From DASWTL01 sp035575925 (GTDB taxonomy: Bacteria > Bacteroidota > Bacteroidia > Sphingobacteriales > Sphingobacteriaceae), in assembly GCA_035575925.1 (NCBI GenBank), contig DATLXK010000062.1, positions 1 through 64,000 on the forward strand: 64,000 nt of DNA, given 5' to 3'. The position numbers and the translations under genes are program-made. Shown here piece by piece: positions 36,440-45,106 of this stretch (the first letter of the stretch is position 1; each line of letters starts with the position of its first letter). The notes under the pieces were generated by a model, which was given only the letters and a program-made list of their open reading frames with translations, did no database searches and was not told the DNA's origin.

Positions 36440-36500
36440 GTGTGGGTTGTGGGTTGTGAGATGATATCTCAGCACTCATTACTCAATACTCAATACTCAA
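36440..36500. repeat. Heptanucleotide repeat tracts between atpA and atpG
   Basis: Two tracts of exact 7-base period lie back to back. The first is GTGTGGG, TTGTGGG, TTGTGAG (36440-36460). The second carries ACTC at 36474, 36481, 36488 and 36495 (units like ACTCAAT). They fill most of the spacer before the atpG ATG. Confidence 0.7.
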
Positions 36501-36506
36501 AGAAAA

Positions 36507-37388
36507 ATGGCTAATTTAAAAGAAGTAAGAAACAGGATTTCATCGGTTACATCAACTCAGCAGATTACCAAGGCCATGAAGATGGTTTCGGCAGCTAAGC
36601 TGAAACGTGCTACCAATGCTATTGTACAATTACGTCCTTATGCAAATAAACTAAAAGAGATACTGGGCAATCTTTCAGCCAGCCTGGAAGAATCAGAATC
36701 TCCGTTTATACAGGAACGTGAGCCAAAAAAGATTCTTATTATCGCTGTGTCTTCTAATCGGGGGCTAGCCGGTGCTTTTAATGCCAATGTAATTAAAGCA
36801 ACCAATTTGCTGATCTCACAAAAGTATGCTGAACAGTATCGCCAGGGAAATGTCAGTATTGTAGGTATCGGTAAAAAAACACAGGACTATTACCAAAAAC
36901 GGAAGTATAATGTAATTGGTAACAATAATGAGCTTTATAGTGCTTTAACATTTGAAAATGCTTCACTTATTGCCGAATCGGTTATGACCGGCTTTATTAA
37001 AGGTGAGTATGATCATGTAGAAGTTGTGTATAATCAATTTAAAAATGCAGGAATGCAGATATTAACCACTGAGCAGCTTTTACCTGTAGCGCGTACCGGA
37101 GATAATGTAGATATCAGTAAGTCGGTTGATTATATCCTTGAACCTTCGCAGGAAGAGATTGTTGAACAGCTAATTCCTAAATCAATTAAACTACAATTAT
37201 ATAAAGCTATTCTGGATTCTCATGCCTCAGAGCATGGAGCACGTATGACAGCTATGGATAAGGCGACTGAAAATGCCGGCGATCTTTTAAAGGCTTTAAA
37301 ACTTTCATATAACCAGGCACGCCAGGCAGCCATTACTACGGAGCTTACAGAGATTGTGAGCGGAGCCGCCGCATTGTCAAACGGATAA
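36507..37388 (+). CDS. atpG: F0F1 ATP synthase subunit gamma
   Basis: A 293-residue rotor shaft subunit. It starts MANLKEVRNRISSVTSTQQITKAM, the usual N-terminal helix, contains SSNRGLAGAFNAN near 85, and ends with the second coiled-coil helix ARQAAITTELTEIVSGAAAL. It is the last gene of the operon and is followed by a strong terminator. The beta and epsilon genes are not here, which is normal for Bacteroidota. Confidence 0.96.
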   Translation: MANLKEVRNRISSVTSTQQITKAMKMVSAAKLKRATNAIVQLRPYANKLKEILGNLSASLEESESPFIQEREPKKILIIAVSSNRGLAGAFNANVIKATNLLISQKYAEQYRQGNVSIVGIGKKTQDYYQKRKYNVIGNNNELYSALTFENASLIAESVMTGFIKGEYDHVEVVYNQFKNAGMQILTTEQLLPVARTGDNVDISKSVDYILEPSQEEIVEQLIPKSIKLQLYKAILDSHASEHGARMTAMDKATENAGDLLKALKLSYNQARQAAITTELTEIVSGAAALSNG

Positions 37389-37424
37389 ATTATCCTAACA
37401 ATAAAAAATGGTATCCAAAAAGCC

Positions 37425-37461
37425 AAACGTCATTCCGGATCAGATCCAGAATGACGTTTTT
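37425..37461 (+). terminator. Strong Rho-independent terminator of the ATP synthase operon
   Basis: An 11-bp perfect stem (37425-37435 with 37449-37459) encloses a further GGATC/GATCC pair and is followed by T residues. It lies about 35 bases past the atpG stop. The stem has A on one side and T on the other, so it could also work on the opposite strand. A second small inverted repeat (CTGAA at 37478, TTCAG at 37488) follows, giving the spacer a REP-like look. Confidence 0.8.
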
Positions 37462-37636
37462 ATGCCACATTGAGACCCTGAATCAAGTTCAGAGTTACGG
37501 GGAAACAGGTTATCTTGGACGCCCTCTTTTTATTTACAAATAAAAAGGCTCCGATTCATTGTAAAGTTAATCTACCTAATAAAGGAAGTATATTCCTCCA
37601 ATACCCATTTATTGAATATTAAGTAATATTACAACT

Positions 37637-38629
37637 ATGGAATATAGAAAAATTGGCGAATCAGAGCTGGAGTGTTCAATAATTACTTTTGGAGCATGGG
37701 CTGCAGGTGGCTGGATGTGGGGAGGGAATGAACAAAATGATGCCGAAGGAGCCATTCGTGCTTCTTTTGATTTGGGAGTAACATCTATTGACACCGCTCC
37801 TATTTATGGACAGGGTGAAAGTGAGGAGATTGTAGGCCGGGCAATAAAAGGGCTTCCGCGTGATAAAGTTCAGATCCTGACTAAATATGGCATGCGCTGG
37901 GATCTTAACAAGGGCGACATGGCCATGAAGAGCCAGAATAATCAGGGGAAGGATATTAATATATACAAATATGCCGGACGTGACAGCATTATAAAAGAGT
38001 GTGAAGATAGCTTAAGGCGTCTGCAAACAGATTTCATAGATCTGTACCAGATACACTGGCCCGAATCTACCACACCTGTGGCTGAGAGCATGGAAGCGGT
38101 AGAACGCCTGATAGAGCAGGGAAAAGTTCGCACAGCCGGTGTTTGTAACTTTAATATTCAGCAAATGACGGATGCAGAAAAAACCTCAAAGCTTGCTTCG
38201 AACCAGGTGCCATATAGTATGGTGAAACGTGGTATGGAAGATGAGGTTGTTCCATATTGTATTGCCAATAAAAAATCTATTTTAGCTTACAGCCCGTTAG
38301 AAAGAGGTCTTTTAACTGGGAAAATGCGGCCGGGGCATAAATTTAATGAAGGCGATCACAGAGCCGCTCATCGTTTCTTTTCTGATGAAAATATTGCCAA
38401 AACCAATCAATTTCTAGACACTATCAAACCATTGGCCATTGAAAAACAATGCACCCTTAGCCAGTTAGTTTTACGATGGACTTTAGAACAGCCTGGGATT
38501 ACTATCGCCCTTGCCGGAGCACGTAATGCTGAGCAAGCTACATCTAACGCCAAAGCGACAGAAGTAAAGTTATCCCTGGAAGAGATTTCCTTAATTAATA
38601 CCCGGTTAGAAGGCGTAATTCTTGTTTAG
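37637..38629 (+). CDS. Aldo/keto reductase
   Basis: A 330-residue TIM-barrel NAD(P)H oxidoreductase. Visible are the start MEYRKIGESELECSIITFG, the catalytic Asp/Tyr segment SIDTAPIYGQGESEEIVG near 50-68, the catalytic Lys in ILTKYG near 84, and IHWPE with the catalytic His near 130. The C-terminal cofactor loop reads ALAGARNAEQATSNAKA. The family reduces sugar and other carbonyls; the substrate cannot be read here. It stands alone between terminator-like spacers. Confidence 0.93.
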   Translation: MEYRKIGESELECSIITFGAWAAGGWMWGGNEQNDAEGAIRASFDLGVTSIDTAPIYGQGESEEIVGRAIKGLPRDKVQILTKYGMRWDLNKGDMAMKSQNNQGKDINIYKYAGRDSIIKECEDSLRRLQTDFIDLYQIHWPESTTPVAESMEAVERLIEQGKVRTAGVCNFNIQQMTDAEKTSKLASNQVPYSMVKRGMEDEVVPYCIANKKSILAYSPLERGLLTGKMRPGHKFNEGDHRAAHRFFSDENIAKTNQFLDTIKPLAIEKQCTLSQLVLRWTLEQPGITIALAGARNAEQATSNAKATEVKLSLEEISLINTRLEGVILV

Positions 38630-38719
38630 TTTATGAGCAGTATGACAGGTAAATAACATCGAAAAATATTCTTTAACTTTTAATTACTGATGTGTAATTT
38701 TACCTGAAAATAATACACA

Positions 38720-38938
38720 ATGGAAAACCTGAAAGAGACCTACACCAAAAGCGAACAAACCAATAATGCTAATGCAACCAGTCATTATACCTTAATGACG
38801 GTAGGTATTGTTATTGGCATGGCTGGAGTTTTACTACGTTTTGCAGGTACTTGGACGTTCATAGATGTTATTTCAAACGTTCTTCTAATCATAGGCGCTG
38901 CTATAGCACTAAAATCGGTATTTAATATCCTGAAGTAG
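38720..38938 (+). CDS. Small two-helix membrane protein
   Basis: A 72-residue protein with a hydrophilic N-terminus (about 25 residues) and two transmembrane helices (LMTVGIVIGMAGVLLRFAG and VLLIIGAAIALKSVFNIL). I know no function. The start ATG is preceded by an A-rich leader, and a clear terminator follows the stop, which supports that the gene is real. Confidence 0.55.
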   Translation: MENLKETYTKSEQTNNANATSHYTLMTVGIVIGMAGVLLRFAGTWTFIDVISNVLLIIGAAIALKSVFNILK

Positions 38939-38961
38939 GATATCCATATATTTAAGAAACT

Positions 38962-38987
38962 CATAACCATGCCGGTTATGGGCTTTT
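38962..38987 (+). terminator. Rho-independent terminator after the small membrane protein gene
   Basis: A 7-bp stem CATAACC / GGTTATG with a 5-base loop is followed by GGC and six T. It lies about 25 bases past the stop. Confidence 0.8.
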
Positions 38988-39091
38988 TTGTTTTCAGGAG
39001 CTCACCCACGAAATATTTTTAACTAATATTTCATGATCTTTTGTTTTTCTCATTTGTAACAGGTAGATTTCAAACCTAAAACACTCAAAAT

Positions 39092-40849
39092 ATGTCTAAA
39101 CCTGTCAAGTCGCTGAGCTTTCTGCTCTGTCTTTTCCTGCTTATTTCTGTTAATTCATGTAAAAAAGATCTTTTAGTTCAGAACGAAGATGTCACTTCGC
39201 TGGAAAGACCCCCCTCCGGCGTGTCTCTTATATCTTTCGGTGAACTGCAAAAGAGAATTAAAATTACAAAGTCGGGAGTTTACAATTCTGTGCTGGCAAA
39301 TAATCAATCAAAAGAGGGCTGGTTTCAACTGAGGGAAGACATTATTTTGCTTACCGATAAAATAACTATGATAACAGCCAATGGAATCACTACCTACACG
39401 TTGGCTGTTGAACAAAAATCGGGACAAAGGGCAACCTTTCAAAATGTTGTATTTGTAGACAGGAATGGGGCCATTGAAACACATTTGCTCACTTACAAAG
39501 CATCTAAATTGTTTGCTTCTAAGCTGAAAATAGATAAAAAAGCTGCGTTTGAAGGCTACGTAAACTTTTCTATTTTGGACAACAAGAAAGCGAAAGGAGC
39601 TGTAAATACAGTGTCTGCTGAGACATGCGATTATTATACTATTAATTCTAGTGTACCATACAAATGTTCCCTTTCAGGAGAACATTGGCCGTGGGACACA
39701 ACTTGCAAGGCATATGGGCAATCAAACGGAGGAGGCTATGAAACAGTGTCAAAAACAGTTTCAGTATGCACTCGTACTGGCAGTAGTGCAGGAACATGGG
39801 TAACTGGACCTACTACAACAGAGGGGTCAGGGGGCGGTGGTAGTGATGGAGGCAGCGTTCCGACCTATCCAACCCTGCCCCTTAATTATAACCCGGATTG
39901 CGATTATGGATACTCAAGCGTTAATCAAGTAAAAAATGCAGGGGTAACAACATCTAGTGTAGGCGATGGTGATTGTCCGTATGATGATCCTAATCCTGCA
40001 GGTTTGATTGCCAATATCAATAAGCTGACCGGAATTCTGGGACTGGATTGGGCAAAGCAAGAATTTTTGCATGAACAGGATGCTATTCAGGGGAAAACCT
40101 TGACTTCAGATTTGATATCATATTTAAATGTATATGGAGCTTCCCCGCAAAATATTGATTTTGGGAATTGGGCTTTAAATTATTTAATTGCAAATCCTAC
40201 TACTGACTACTGGATGTTTAAGGATCAGCATTTAGGGCTTTTGGAGGGTAAAGATGGCGAATATGATGCTGCATTTTGGGAGGATCCTAATCTTGTATTT
40301 CAGACAAAAGCACTTCCAACCCTACAGTCTTTCTTGGCGGCCTTTCCGAAAATTCAAAACGGACAGGTAATACGACCAATGCGTGCGGGGGGCGTATTTA
40401 GTTTAGTTGGTGGAAATATGTTGGTTAAATTCGATGAGGGGAATATTAATTATAGAAATGCTTGTGCTATAAGGGGTTCCCGAGCTTTAAATTATTCAGG
40501 TGTAGCTAATCAACTCGATGAATTTTTTGTGGGCAATGATCAGAAAACAGAAAAAGGAAGTGATGGTTTGAATTATATACTTGCTGCAAAAGCTTTTAAT
40601 GTATATATGAATAAAACTTATGGTGCTCCATCAGCGAGATTAACCTCTCTGGAAATAGGGAATGATCTAAATGTAGTATACAAATTTCTACAAGGGAAAA
40701 CCGGAATTTATACACTGGTAACTAATAATTCGGGGGAGGCCGGATATTCTGGCCACGTCGATTTAATTTATAACGGGCAAGTTCTGGGTGGAGCAGCTAT
40801 CAATCCGAAAGGCGGCATTAAATATATAGAAATATGGACACTGCAATGA
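39092..40849 (+). CDS. Lipoprotein with C-terminal Tae4-type amidase (toxin) domain
   Basis: A 585-residue protein with a lipoprotein signal (lipobox near Cys23: VNSCKK), so it is predicted to be membrane-anchored in the envelope. Residues 25-240 are of unknown fold with several Cys. A Ser/Gly linker (SGGGGSDGG near 245-253) follows, then a helical middle region to about 440. The last 140 residues match the Tae4 type VI amidase effector family: NACAIRGS with the catalytic Cys458, a long helix with KAFNVYMNKTYGAP, and SGHVDLIYNG with the catalytic His555. Tae4 cuts the D-Glu/mDAP bond of peptidoglycan. No type VI genes are in the window, so delivery is unclear. The gene overlaps the next one, a candidate immunity lipoprotein. 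Confidence 0.8.
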   Translation: MSKPVKSLSFLLCLFLLISVNSCKKDLLVQNEDVTSLERPPSGVSLISFGELQKRIKITKSGVYNSVLANNQSKEGWFQLREDIILLTDKITMITANGITTYTLAVEQKSGQRATFQNVVFVDRNGAIETHLLTYKASKLFASKLKIDKKAAFEGYVNFSILDNKKAKGAVNTVSAETCDYYTINSSVPYKCSLSGEHWPWDTTCKAYGQSNGGGYETVSKTVSVCTRTGSSAGTWVTGPTTTEGSGGGGSDGGSVPTYPTLPLNYNPDCDYGYSSVNQVKNAGVTTSSVGDGDCPYDDPNPAGLIANINKLTGILGLDWAKQEFLHEQDAIQGKTLTSDLISYLNVYGASPQNIDFGNWALNYLIANPTTDYWMFKDQHLGLLEGKDGEYDAAFWEDPNLVFQTKALPTLQSFLAAFPKIQNGQVIRPMRAGGVFSLVGGNMLVKFDEGNINYRNACAIRGSRALNYSGVANQLDEFFVGNDQKTEKGSDGLNYILAAKAFNVYMNKTYGAPSARLTSLEIGNDLNVVYKFLQGKTGIYTLVTNNSGEAGYSGHVDLIYNGQVLGGAAINPKGGIKYIEIWTLQ

Positions 40850-41247
40850 GAATTTTAATCAGCTTAATATGCTTAGCATTAATTATAAGTTTTCCCGGGT
40901 GTCTTTCTAAAAGAGAAGTTATCATGGGAATTAAACTGAAAAAAAGTAAAGGCAAAATATTACAATTGGATGATAACATATGGGAAACTTATTATCAATA
41001 TCATGACCAAAGGGGTAATTTCCAATTTGGAGAATTGGTGACAGGTACACGAAATGACACTATATTTATAACAGGGTCCAAGATCGTGGAGAAAGATTTT
41101 ATTCTAATAAAGGAAATTTACTACCACAATATAGCGAAATATGATTCCATTCAGAAAAAATTTGTTAAAACGGAGGATAATAAAATAACCTTGAAGGAAA
41201 TCAGGGAATATAAAGATGGTAAGATCATTCAGGAGAAATTATTTTAG
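40834..41247 (+). CDS. Candidate immunity lipoprotein for the Tae4-type toxin
   Basis: A 137-residue protein with a lipoprotein signal (LIISFPGC, Cys23), so it would sit in the periplasmic leaflet where a peptidoglycan amidase acts. The body carries YYQYHDQRGNFQFGELV and RNDTIFITGSKIV and is paralogous to the protein at 41642-42058. It overlaps the toxin gene by 16 bases. The ATG at 40834 is chosen because the paralogue begins at the same point; an ATG at 40846 forms an ATGA overlap with the toxin stop and is an alternative. The immunity role is inferred from position, export and the paired duplication; Tae4 immunity proteins are exported small proteins, but I see no clear Tai4 motif. Confidence 0.65.
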   Translation: MDTAMRILISLICLALIISFPGCLSKREVIMGIKLKKSKGKILQLDDNIWETYYQYHDQRGNFQFGELVTGTRNDTIFITGSKIVEKDFILIKEIYYHNIAKYDSIQKKFVKTEDNKITLKEIREYKDGKIIQEKLF

Positions 41248-41303
41248 TTTAAACGTAAACTTCTCGATGCCAACAAGCAATTAAAAAGGAAGCAGCTAAT
41301 TAT

Positions 41304-41657
41304 ATGGGGATAGAACATGAATTACCAGAGTTTTCCTTAAACGGTGATTTAAAAACTGAAAAAGGGAGCGATAATAAAAACTATATTCTTGCTGCTAAAG
41401 CTTTTAATATTTATATGAATAAAACATATGGGGCTCCTACAGCTAGATTAACTTCTCAGCAAATTGGAAATGATCTAACTGCCGTAGACACATTTCTACA
41501 GGGAAAAACAGGTATATATCCCATAATAAATAACGATCCTGGTCTGGCGAATTATACTGGTCATGTCGATCTAATTTACAATGGACAAGTGCTGGGTGGA
41601 AGGTATATTAATCCTAAGGGTGGAATAAAACATATTGAAATATGTGTATTACAATAA
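41304..41657 (+). pseudogene. Truncated second Tae4-like domain (orphan toxin cassette)
   Basis: A 117-residue frame nearly repeats the last 100 residues of the first toxin: TEKGSDNKNYILAAKAFN, YMNKTYGAPTARLTS, and GHVDLIYNGQVLGG. The His-containing half of the catalytic site is present, but the Cys segment (NACAIRGS in the full toxin) is missing. The frame is open a little further upstream, from 41259, and reads KKEAANYMGIEHELPEF before joining the homologous part. No signal peptide is present. It is therefore an incomplete C-terminal toxin cassette, possibly a reserve for recombination with the full gene. Confidence 0.75.
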
Positions 41658-42058
41658 AGATTTCAATTTATTTGATGAGCCTGGCAATAATTATCTGCAT
41701 GGAAGGATGCTTCCCCAGGCACGAGGTAATAATGGGAATCAACCTTGTTAAAAGTAGGAGCAGAATATTTAGTACAGAGTATAACATTCTGGAAACTTTT
41801 TATCAATATCATGATTTAAAGGGTGATTTTCAATTCGGAGAATTGGTAAGAGGTAAGCGAAATGATACGATTTTTATATCGGGGTCTAAAATCGTTAGGG
41901 CAAATTACATTCTTACGAGAAATAAATATTACTACGATATTGCAAAATTTGACTATGTAGAGACAAAATTTGTTAAGTCCGAGGACAACAAAATAAAATT
42001 GAAGGAAGTTAAAAGATATAAAGATGGAAAACTTATAGAAGAACAGTTTTTCCAATGA
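41642..42058 (+). CDS. Second candidate immunity lipoprotein
   Basis: A 138-residue protein with a lipoprotein signal (ICMEGC, Cys23) and clear similarity to the first immunity candidate: VIMGINLVKSRSR, FYQYHDLKGDFQFGELV and KRNDTIFISGSKIV. It overlaps the truncated toxin cassette by 16 bases, the same arrangement as in the first pair. Unlike the toxin fragment it is intact, so it could still protect against a toxin carrying the second cassette type. The gene is AT-rich compared with the neighbours, consistent with horizontal origin. Confidence 0.65.
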   Translation: MCITIKISIYLMSLAIIICMEGCFPRHEVIMGINLVKSRSRIFSTEYNILETFYQYHDLKGDFQFGELVRGKRNDTIFISGSKIVRANYILTRNKYYYDIAKFDYVETKFVKSEDNKIKLKEVKRYKDGKLIEEQFFQ

Positions 42059-42341
42059 ATAATGTCCATCCTTCTGTGAAAGCCATCGCTTCTAACCATA
42101 GTCATTTTACTAGCCAATGATGAAAAGGTATTACTCATATTTCGATATTCTTACTCGAATATTTAATAAACGCTGGTGGAAATTCCCATGGTACCTCAGG
42201 AACGTATCTCGCGGCATAAAAGCAGCTGTTCAGCAGGCCATAACCCAGGGCGTGCAGGCTACAGCGAATATTGCAAGAAAGATATATTTACCACTTTACA
42301 ACGTCCAACTACATCTTAGGTTTATATCTCGACTCAGTTAA
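42055..42341 (+). other. Chain of small ORFs trailing the toxin/immunity pairs
   Basis: A 21-codon frame (42055-42120) overlaps the stop of the second immunity gene as ATGA. A second frame of 74 codons (42117-42341) overlaps the stop of the first frame in the same way. The second contains KRWWKFPWYLRNVSRGIK and runs into the gldB 3' end on the other strand. These may be remnants of further cassettes. Neither has a recognisable domain, so they may also be chance frames. Confidence 0.25.
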
Positions 42342-43343
42342 TATTTTTTGTGCGTCGGATTCTGCCATTAATTGCTGTAACGTTAACTTCGGATTTTTAG
42401 ACATATATTTCTTTACAATCTGCCAGCCAGTCCACACGCCCAGCTTTGGTGCTGATTCATTGTTACTACCTATACCTGGTGTAAAAGGTGCTTCGGCAAG
42501 GAACTTTTGTATTTTCATGTAATCCGTCTCATAAAGAAGCTCGTTTTCAAGAAAATACGCCCAGATGTTGGATTCAAAATCATTACACCATTGCATTTGT
42601 TTTGCAGTGTATCCAATTTTAAGAGAATCGGGTACGTCCGGAAGTACAGCACCCATCAAATAAAGTATCTTCCCATTATGAACCATTTTATCCAGAAGTG
42701 ACCTGCTTTCATCCTTTTCAGGAAACATATCCTCGCGGAAAAATGTCTCAATTACCCGCGGAGTAATATTTTCAGGTGTAAACCTCCTGAATATATATTG
42801 GGGAATGCTCTGAATTAGGGCCGGATAAAATTTGGAATCTGCCCCCAGGAACATATCAAGTCCAATGCCCACATAGTCATTACCTATCGGGGTTTGAACA
42901 GTAAATCCAGAAAAAAAGGTAACTATTCGCGGAATTTTTTGATGAGGGTAATAATACTTTATATGCTTAAAGGCTTGAGTAAGTTCTTGCTGCTGCGTGA
43001 TAAAATCAGGGTATTTTGAAAATACTTCTTTTTTTAATTCCTGATAATCCTTATTAACAATCACGCTTCGCAATGCTGAATAATATGCAGTATCCTGTAT
43101 ATTTCCTACACTGAGTATCCCTTCCATAAAATCCCCGTAAAAAAAACCATACTTCTGCTGCAACTCGGGGGCTCTTTCATAAAGATTTGCGGGAGTTAAA
43201 CTATTCAGGTCTTTATCAAAACGCATGATATTTAATTTAATATCTATCCCGCTTACATCCACCCTGTTATTGTCTTTACAGGACACCAACAAGAGACTAA
43301 TTAAAAAAAAAAGATAAATTTGAACGTTTTCTGAAGGCTTCAT
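42309..43343 (-). CDS. gldB: Gliding motility lipoprotein GldB
   Basis: A 344-residue lipoprotein (lipobox LLVSC near 22) of the GldB family. Visible family traits are the start region VDVSGIDIKLNIMRFDKDL near 30, FYGDFMEGIL near 68, TFFSGFTVQTPIGNDYVGIGLD near 145 and the C-terminal GWQIVKKYM. GldB is required for gliding and for stability of the motor components in Flavobacterium; its exact role is unknown. It is divergent from nadE, the neighbour also found in related genomes. Confidence 0.9.
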   Translation of the reverse strand: MKPSENVQIYLFFLISLLLVSCKDNNRVDVSGIDIKLNIMRFDKDLNSLTPANLYERAPELQQKYGFFYGDFMEGILSVGNIQDTAYYSALRSVIVNKDYQELKKEVFSKYPDFITQQQELTQAFKHIKYYYPHQKIPRIVTFFSGFTVQTPIGNDYVGIGLDMFLGADSKFYPALIQSIPQYIFRRFTPENITPRVIETFFREDMFPEKDESRSLLDKMVHNGKILYLMGAVLPDVPDSLKIGYTAKQMQWCNDFESNIWAYFLENELLYETDYMKIQKFLAEAPFTPGIGSNNESAPKLGVWTGWQIVKKYMSKNPKLTLQQLMAESDAQKILTESRYKPKM

Positions 43344-43382
43344 ACAAGGATATCAGATCATAAAAATAGGTAATTGTATGCT

Positions 43383-43390
43383 CAAACCTA
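43383..43390 (-). promoter_or_regulatory. Candidate -7 element for gldB
   Basis: On the minus strand TAGGTTTG matches TAnnTTTG and lies 40 bases before the gldB ATG. No TTG is present at the usual -33 distance. Confidence 0.35.
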
Positions 43391-43429
43391 ATTACAAACA
43401 GAGAGTTATTTTATAAACAACCGGCACCC

Positions 43430-45067
43430 ATGAAAATAGCATTAGCACAATTAAATTATCATATAGGAAATTTTGAGCTGAATACTTCCAAAATCATCGG
43501 TGCTATTGATAAGTCACGCACGCAGGATGCAGACCTTGTAGTTTTTGCCGAACTGTCAATTTGCGGTTATCCGCCAAAGGATTTCCTTGAATTTAACGAG
43601 TTTATAGAATTATGTGAAAGATCGGCCCAGCAGATTGCTGCTCATTGTACAGATATTGCATGTATAATAGGTCTTCCTACCATTAACCCCAAAAAAGAAG
43701 GCAAAAATCTCTTTAATTCTGCTTATTTTATTGAAAACGGCAGTGTAAAGGCTATTGTTAATAAGGCGCTTCTTCCTACCTATGATGTGTTTGATGAATA
43801 CCGGTACTTTGAACCCATTACAGAATTTAATTGCATTGATTTTAAAGGTTGCAGGATTGCTTTGACCATATGTGAGGACCTTTGGAATATAGATGATGAT
43901 CCGCTTTACCAGGCCAGTCCTATGGATACCTTAATAAAGCAAAAGCCTGATTTAATGATCAATATAGCTGCATCTCCATTTTCTTATAACCACGATGAAG
44001 ACCGGGTAAAAGTTTTTGGAGACAATGCACGGAAATATAATCTCCCGTTATTTTATGTAAACCAGGTAGGCTCTCAAACTGAAATCATTTTTGATGGTGG
44101 ATCAATGGTTTATAACCGTGCAGGAGCGCTTTTGGAAGAGATGGCCTTTTTTGAAGAAGATTTGAGAATATATGAGTTTCATGAGGGGGAAATTTGTGGA
44201 TTAAAACCGGTGGAACATGATGCCGGCACTGATATCAAACAAATACATGATGCACTTATTCTGGGTATTCGTGATTATTTTCAGAAATCCGGATTTACCA
44301 AAGCTATACTTGGATTATCAGGAGGGATTGATTCGGCTTTAGTTTGTGCATTAACTGCAGAAGCCCTCGGACCAGAAAACGTAATGGCTGTACTGATGCC
44401 TTCAGAATATTCTACCGATCATTCCATTCAGGATGCATCAGACCTCGTTAAAAACCTGGGATGCAAACAGGAGATTATCCCCATAAAAGAAGCAGCAACT
44501 GCATTTAACAGTATGATGAAACCGGTGTTCGGCGATCTCCCTTTTAATATTGCTGAAGAAAATATCCAGGCAAGGGCACGAGCTGTAGTATTAATGGCCA
44601 TGTCTAACAAGTTTGGATATATTCTACTGAATACTTCAAATAAAAGCGAGTGTGCTGTGGGGTATGGCACACTGTATGGCGATATGACAGGTGCCCTCGG
44701 AGTTTTAGGTGATGTTTATAAAACACAGGTGTATAAAGTTGCTGAATATGTGAACAGGGAGCGGCAGATCATCCCGCTTAACAGTATTACTAAACCCCCT
44801 TCCGCTGAATTACGACCGGGCCAGAAAGACTCTGATTCCTTACCGGAATATGATATCCTGGACCCTATATTATATGAGCACATTGAGCTGAAGAAAGGTG
44901 CAAAAGAAATTATTGCCGCAGGACATGATGAAACTCTTGTTCTTCGGATTTTGAAAATGGTAAATGTAGCTGAATTTAAACGGTACCAAACTCCGCCAAT
45001 TCTACGGGTATCGCCAAAGGCTTTCGGTCCGGGAAGACGTATGCCGATTGTTGGCAGATATTTATAA
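43430..45067 (+). CDS. nadE: Glutamine-dependent NAD+ synthetase
   Basis: A 545-residue two-domain enzyme that amidates nicotinic acid adenine dinucleotide to NAD+. The N-terminal nitrilase-type glutaminase domain has Glu in FAELSICGYPPKDF near 42, Lys in NKALLPTY near 115 and Cys in LTICEDLW near 150. The synthetase domain has the P-loop LSGGIDSALV near 290 and TSNKSECAVGYGTLYGD. The length is normal for the glutamine-dependent form. Confidence 0.95.
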   Translation: MKIALAQLNYHIGNFELNTSKIIGAIDKSRTQDADLVVFAELSICGYPPKDFLEFNEFIELCERSAQQIAAHCTDIACIIGLPTINPKKEGKNLFNSAYFIENGSVKAIVNKALLPTYDVFDEYRYFEPITEFNCIDFKGCRIALTICEDLWNIDDDPLYQASPMDTLIKQKPDLMINIAASPFSYNHDEDRVKVFGDNARKYNLPLFYVNQVGSQTEIIFDGGSMVYNRAGALLEEMAFFEEDLRIYEFHEGEICGLKPVEHDAGTDIKQIHDALILGIRDYFQKSGFTKAILGLSGGIDSALVCALTAEALGPENVMAVLMPSEYSTDHSIQDASDLVKNLGCKQEIIPIKEAATAFNSMMKPVFGDLPFNIAEENIQARARAVVLMAMSNKFGYILLNTSNKSECAVGYGTLYGDMTGALGVLGDVYKTQVYKVAEYVNRERQIIPLNSITKPPSAELRPGQKDSDSLPEYDILDPILYEHIELKKGAKEIIAAGHDETLVLRILKMVNVAEFKRYQTPPILRVSPKAFGPGRRMPIVGRYL

Positions 45068-45106
45068 TTGTTAGAACTTTATGGGTCGTGAGATTAACAC
45101 CCCTTT

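Noticed and set aside
31662..37388. ATP synthase operon without beta and epsilon genes looked broken.
   Set aside because: A split atp operon, with atpD and atpC elsewhere, is normal in Bacteroidota.
39092..42341. A type VI secretion locus.
   Set aside because: No tube, sheath, spike or membrane-complex gene is visible; only the effector-type domain is shared.
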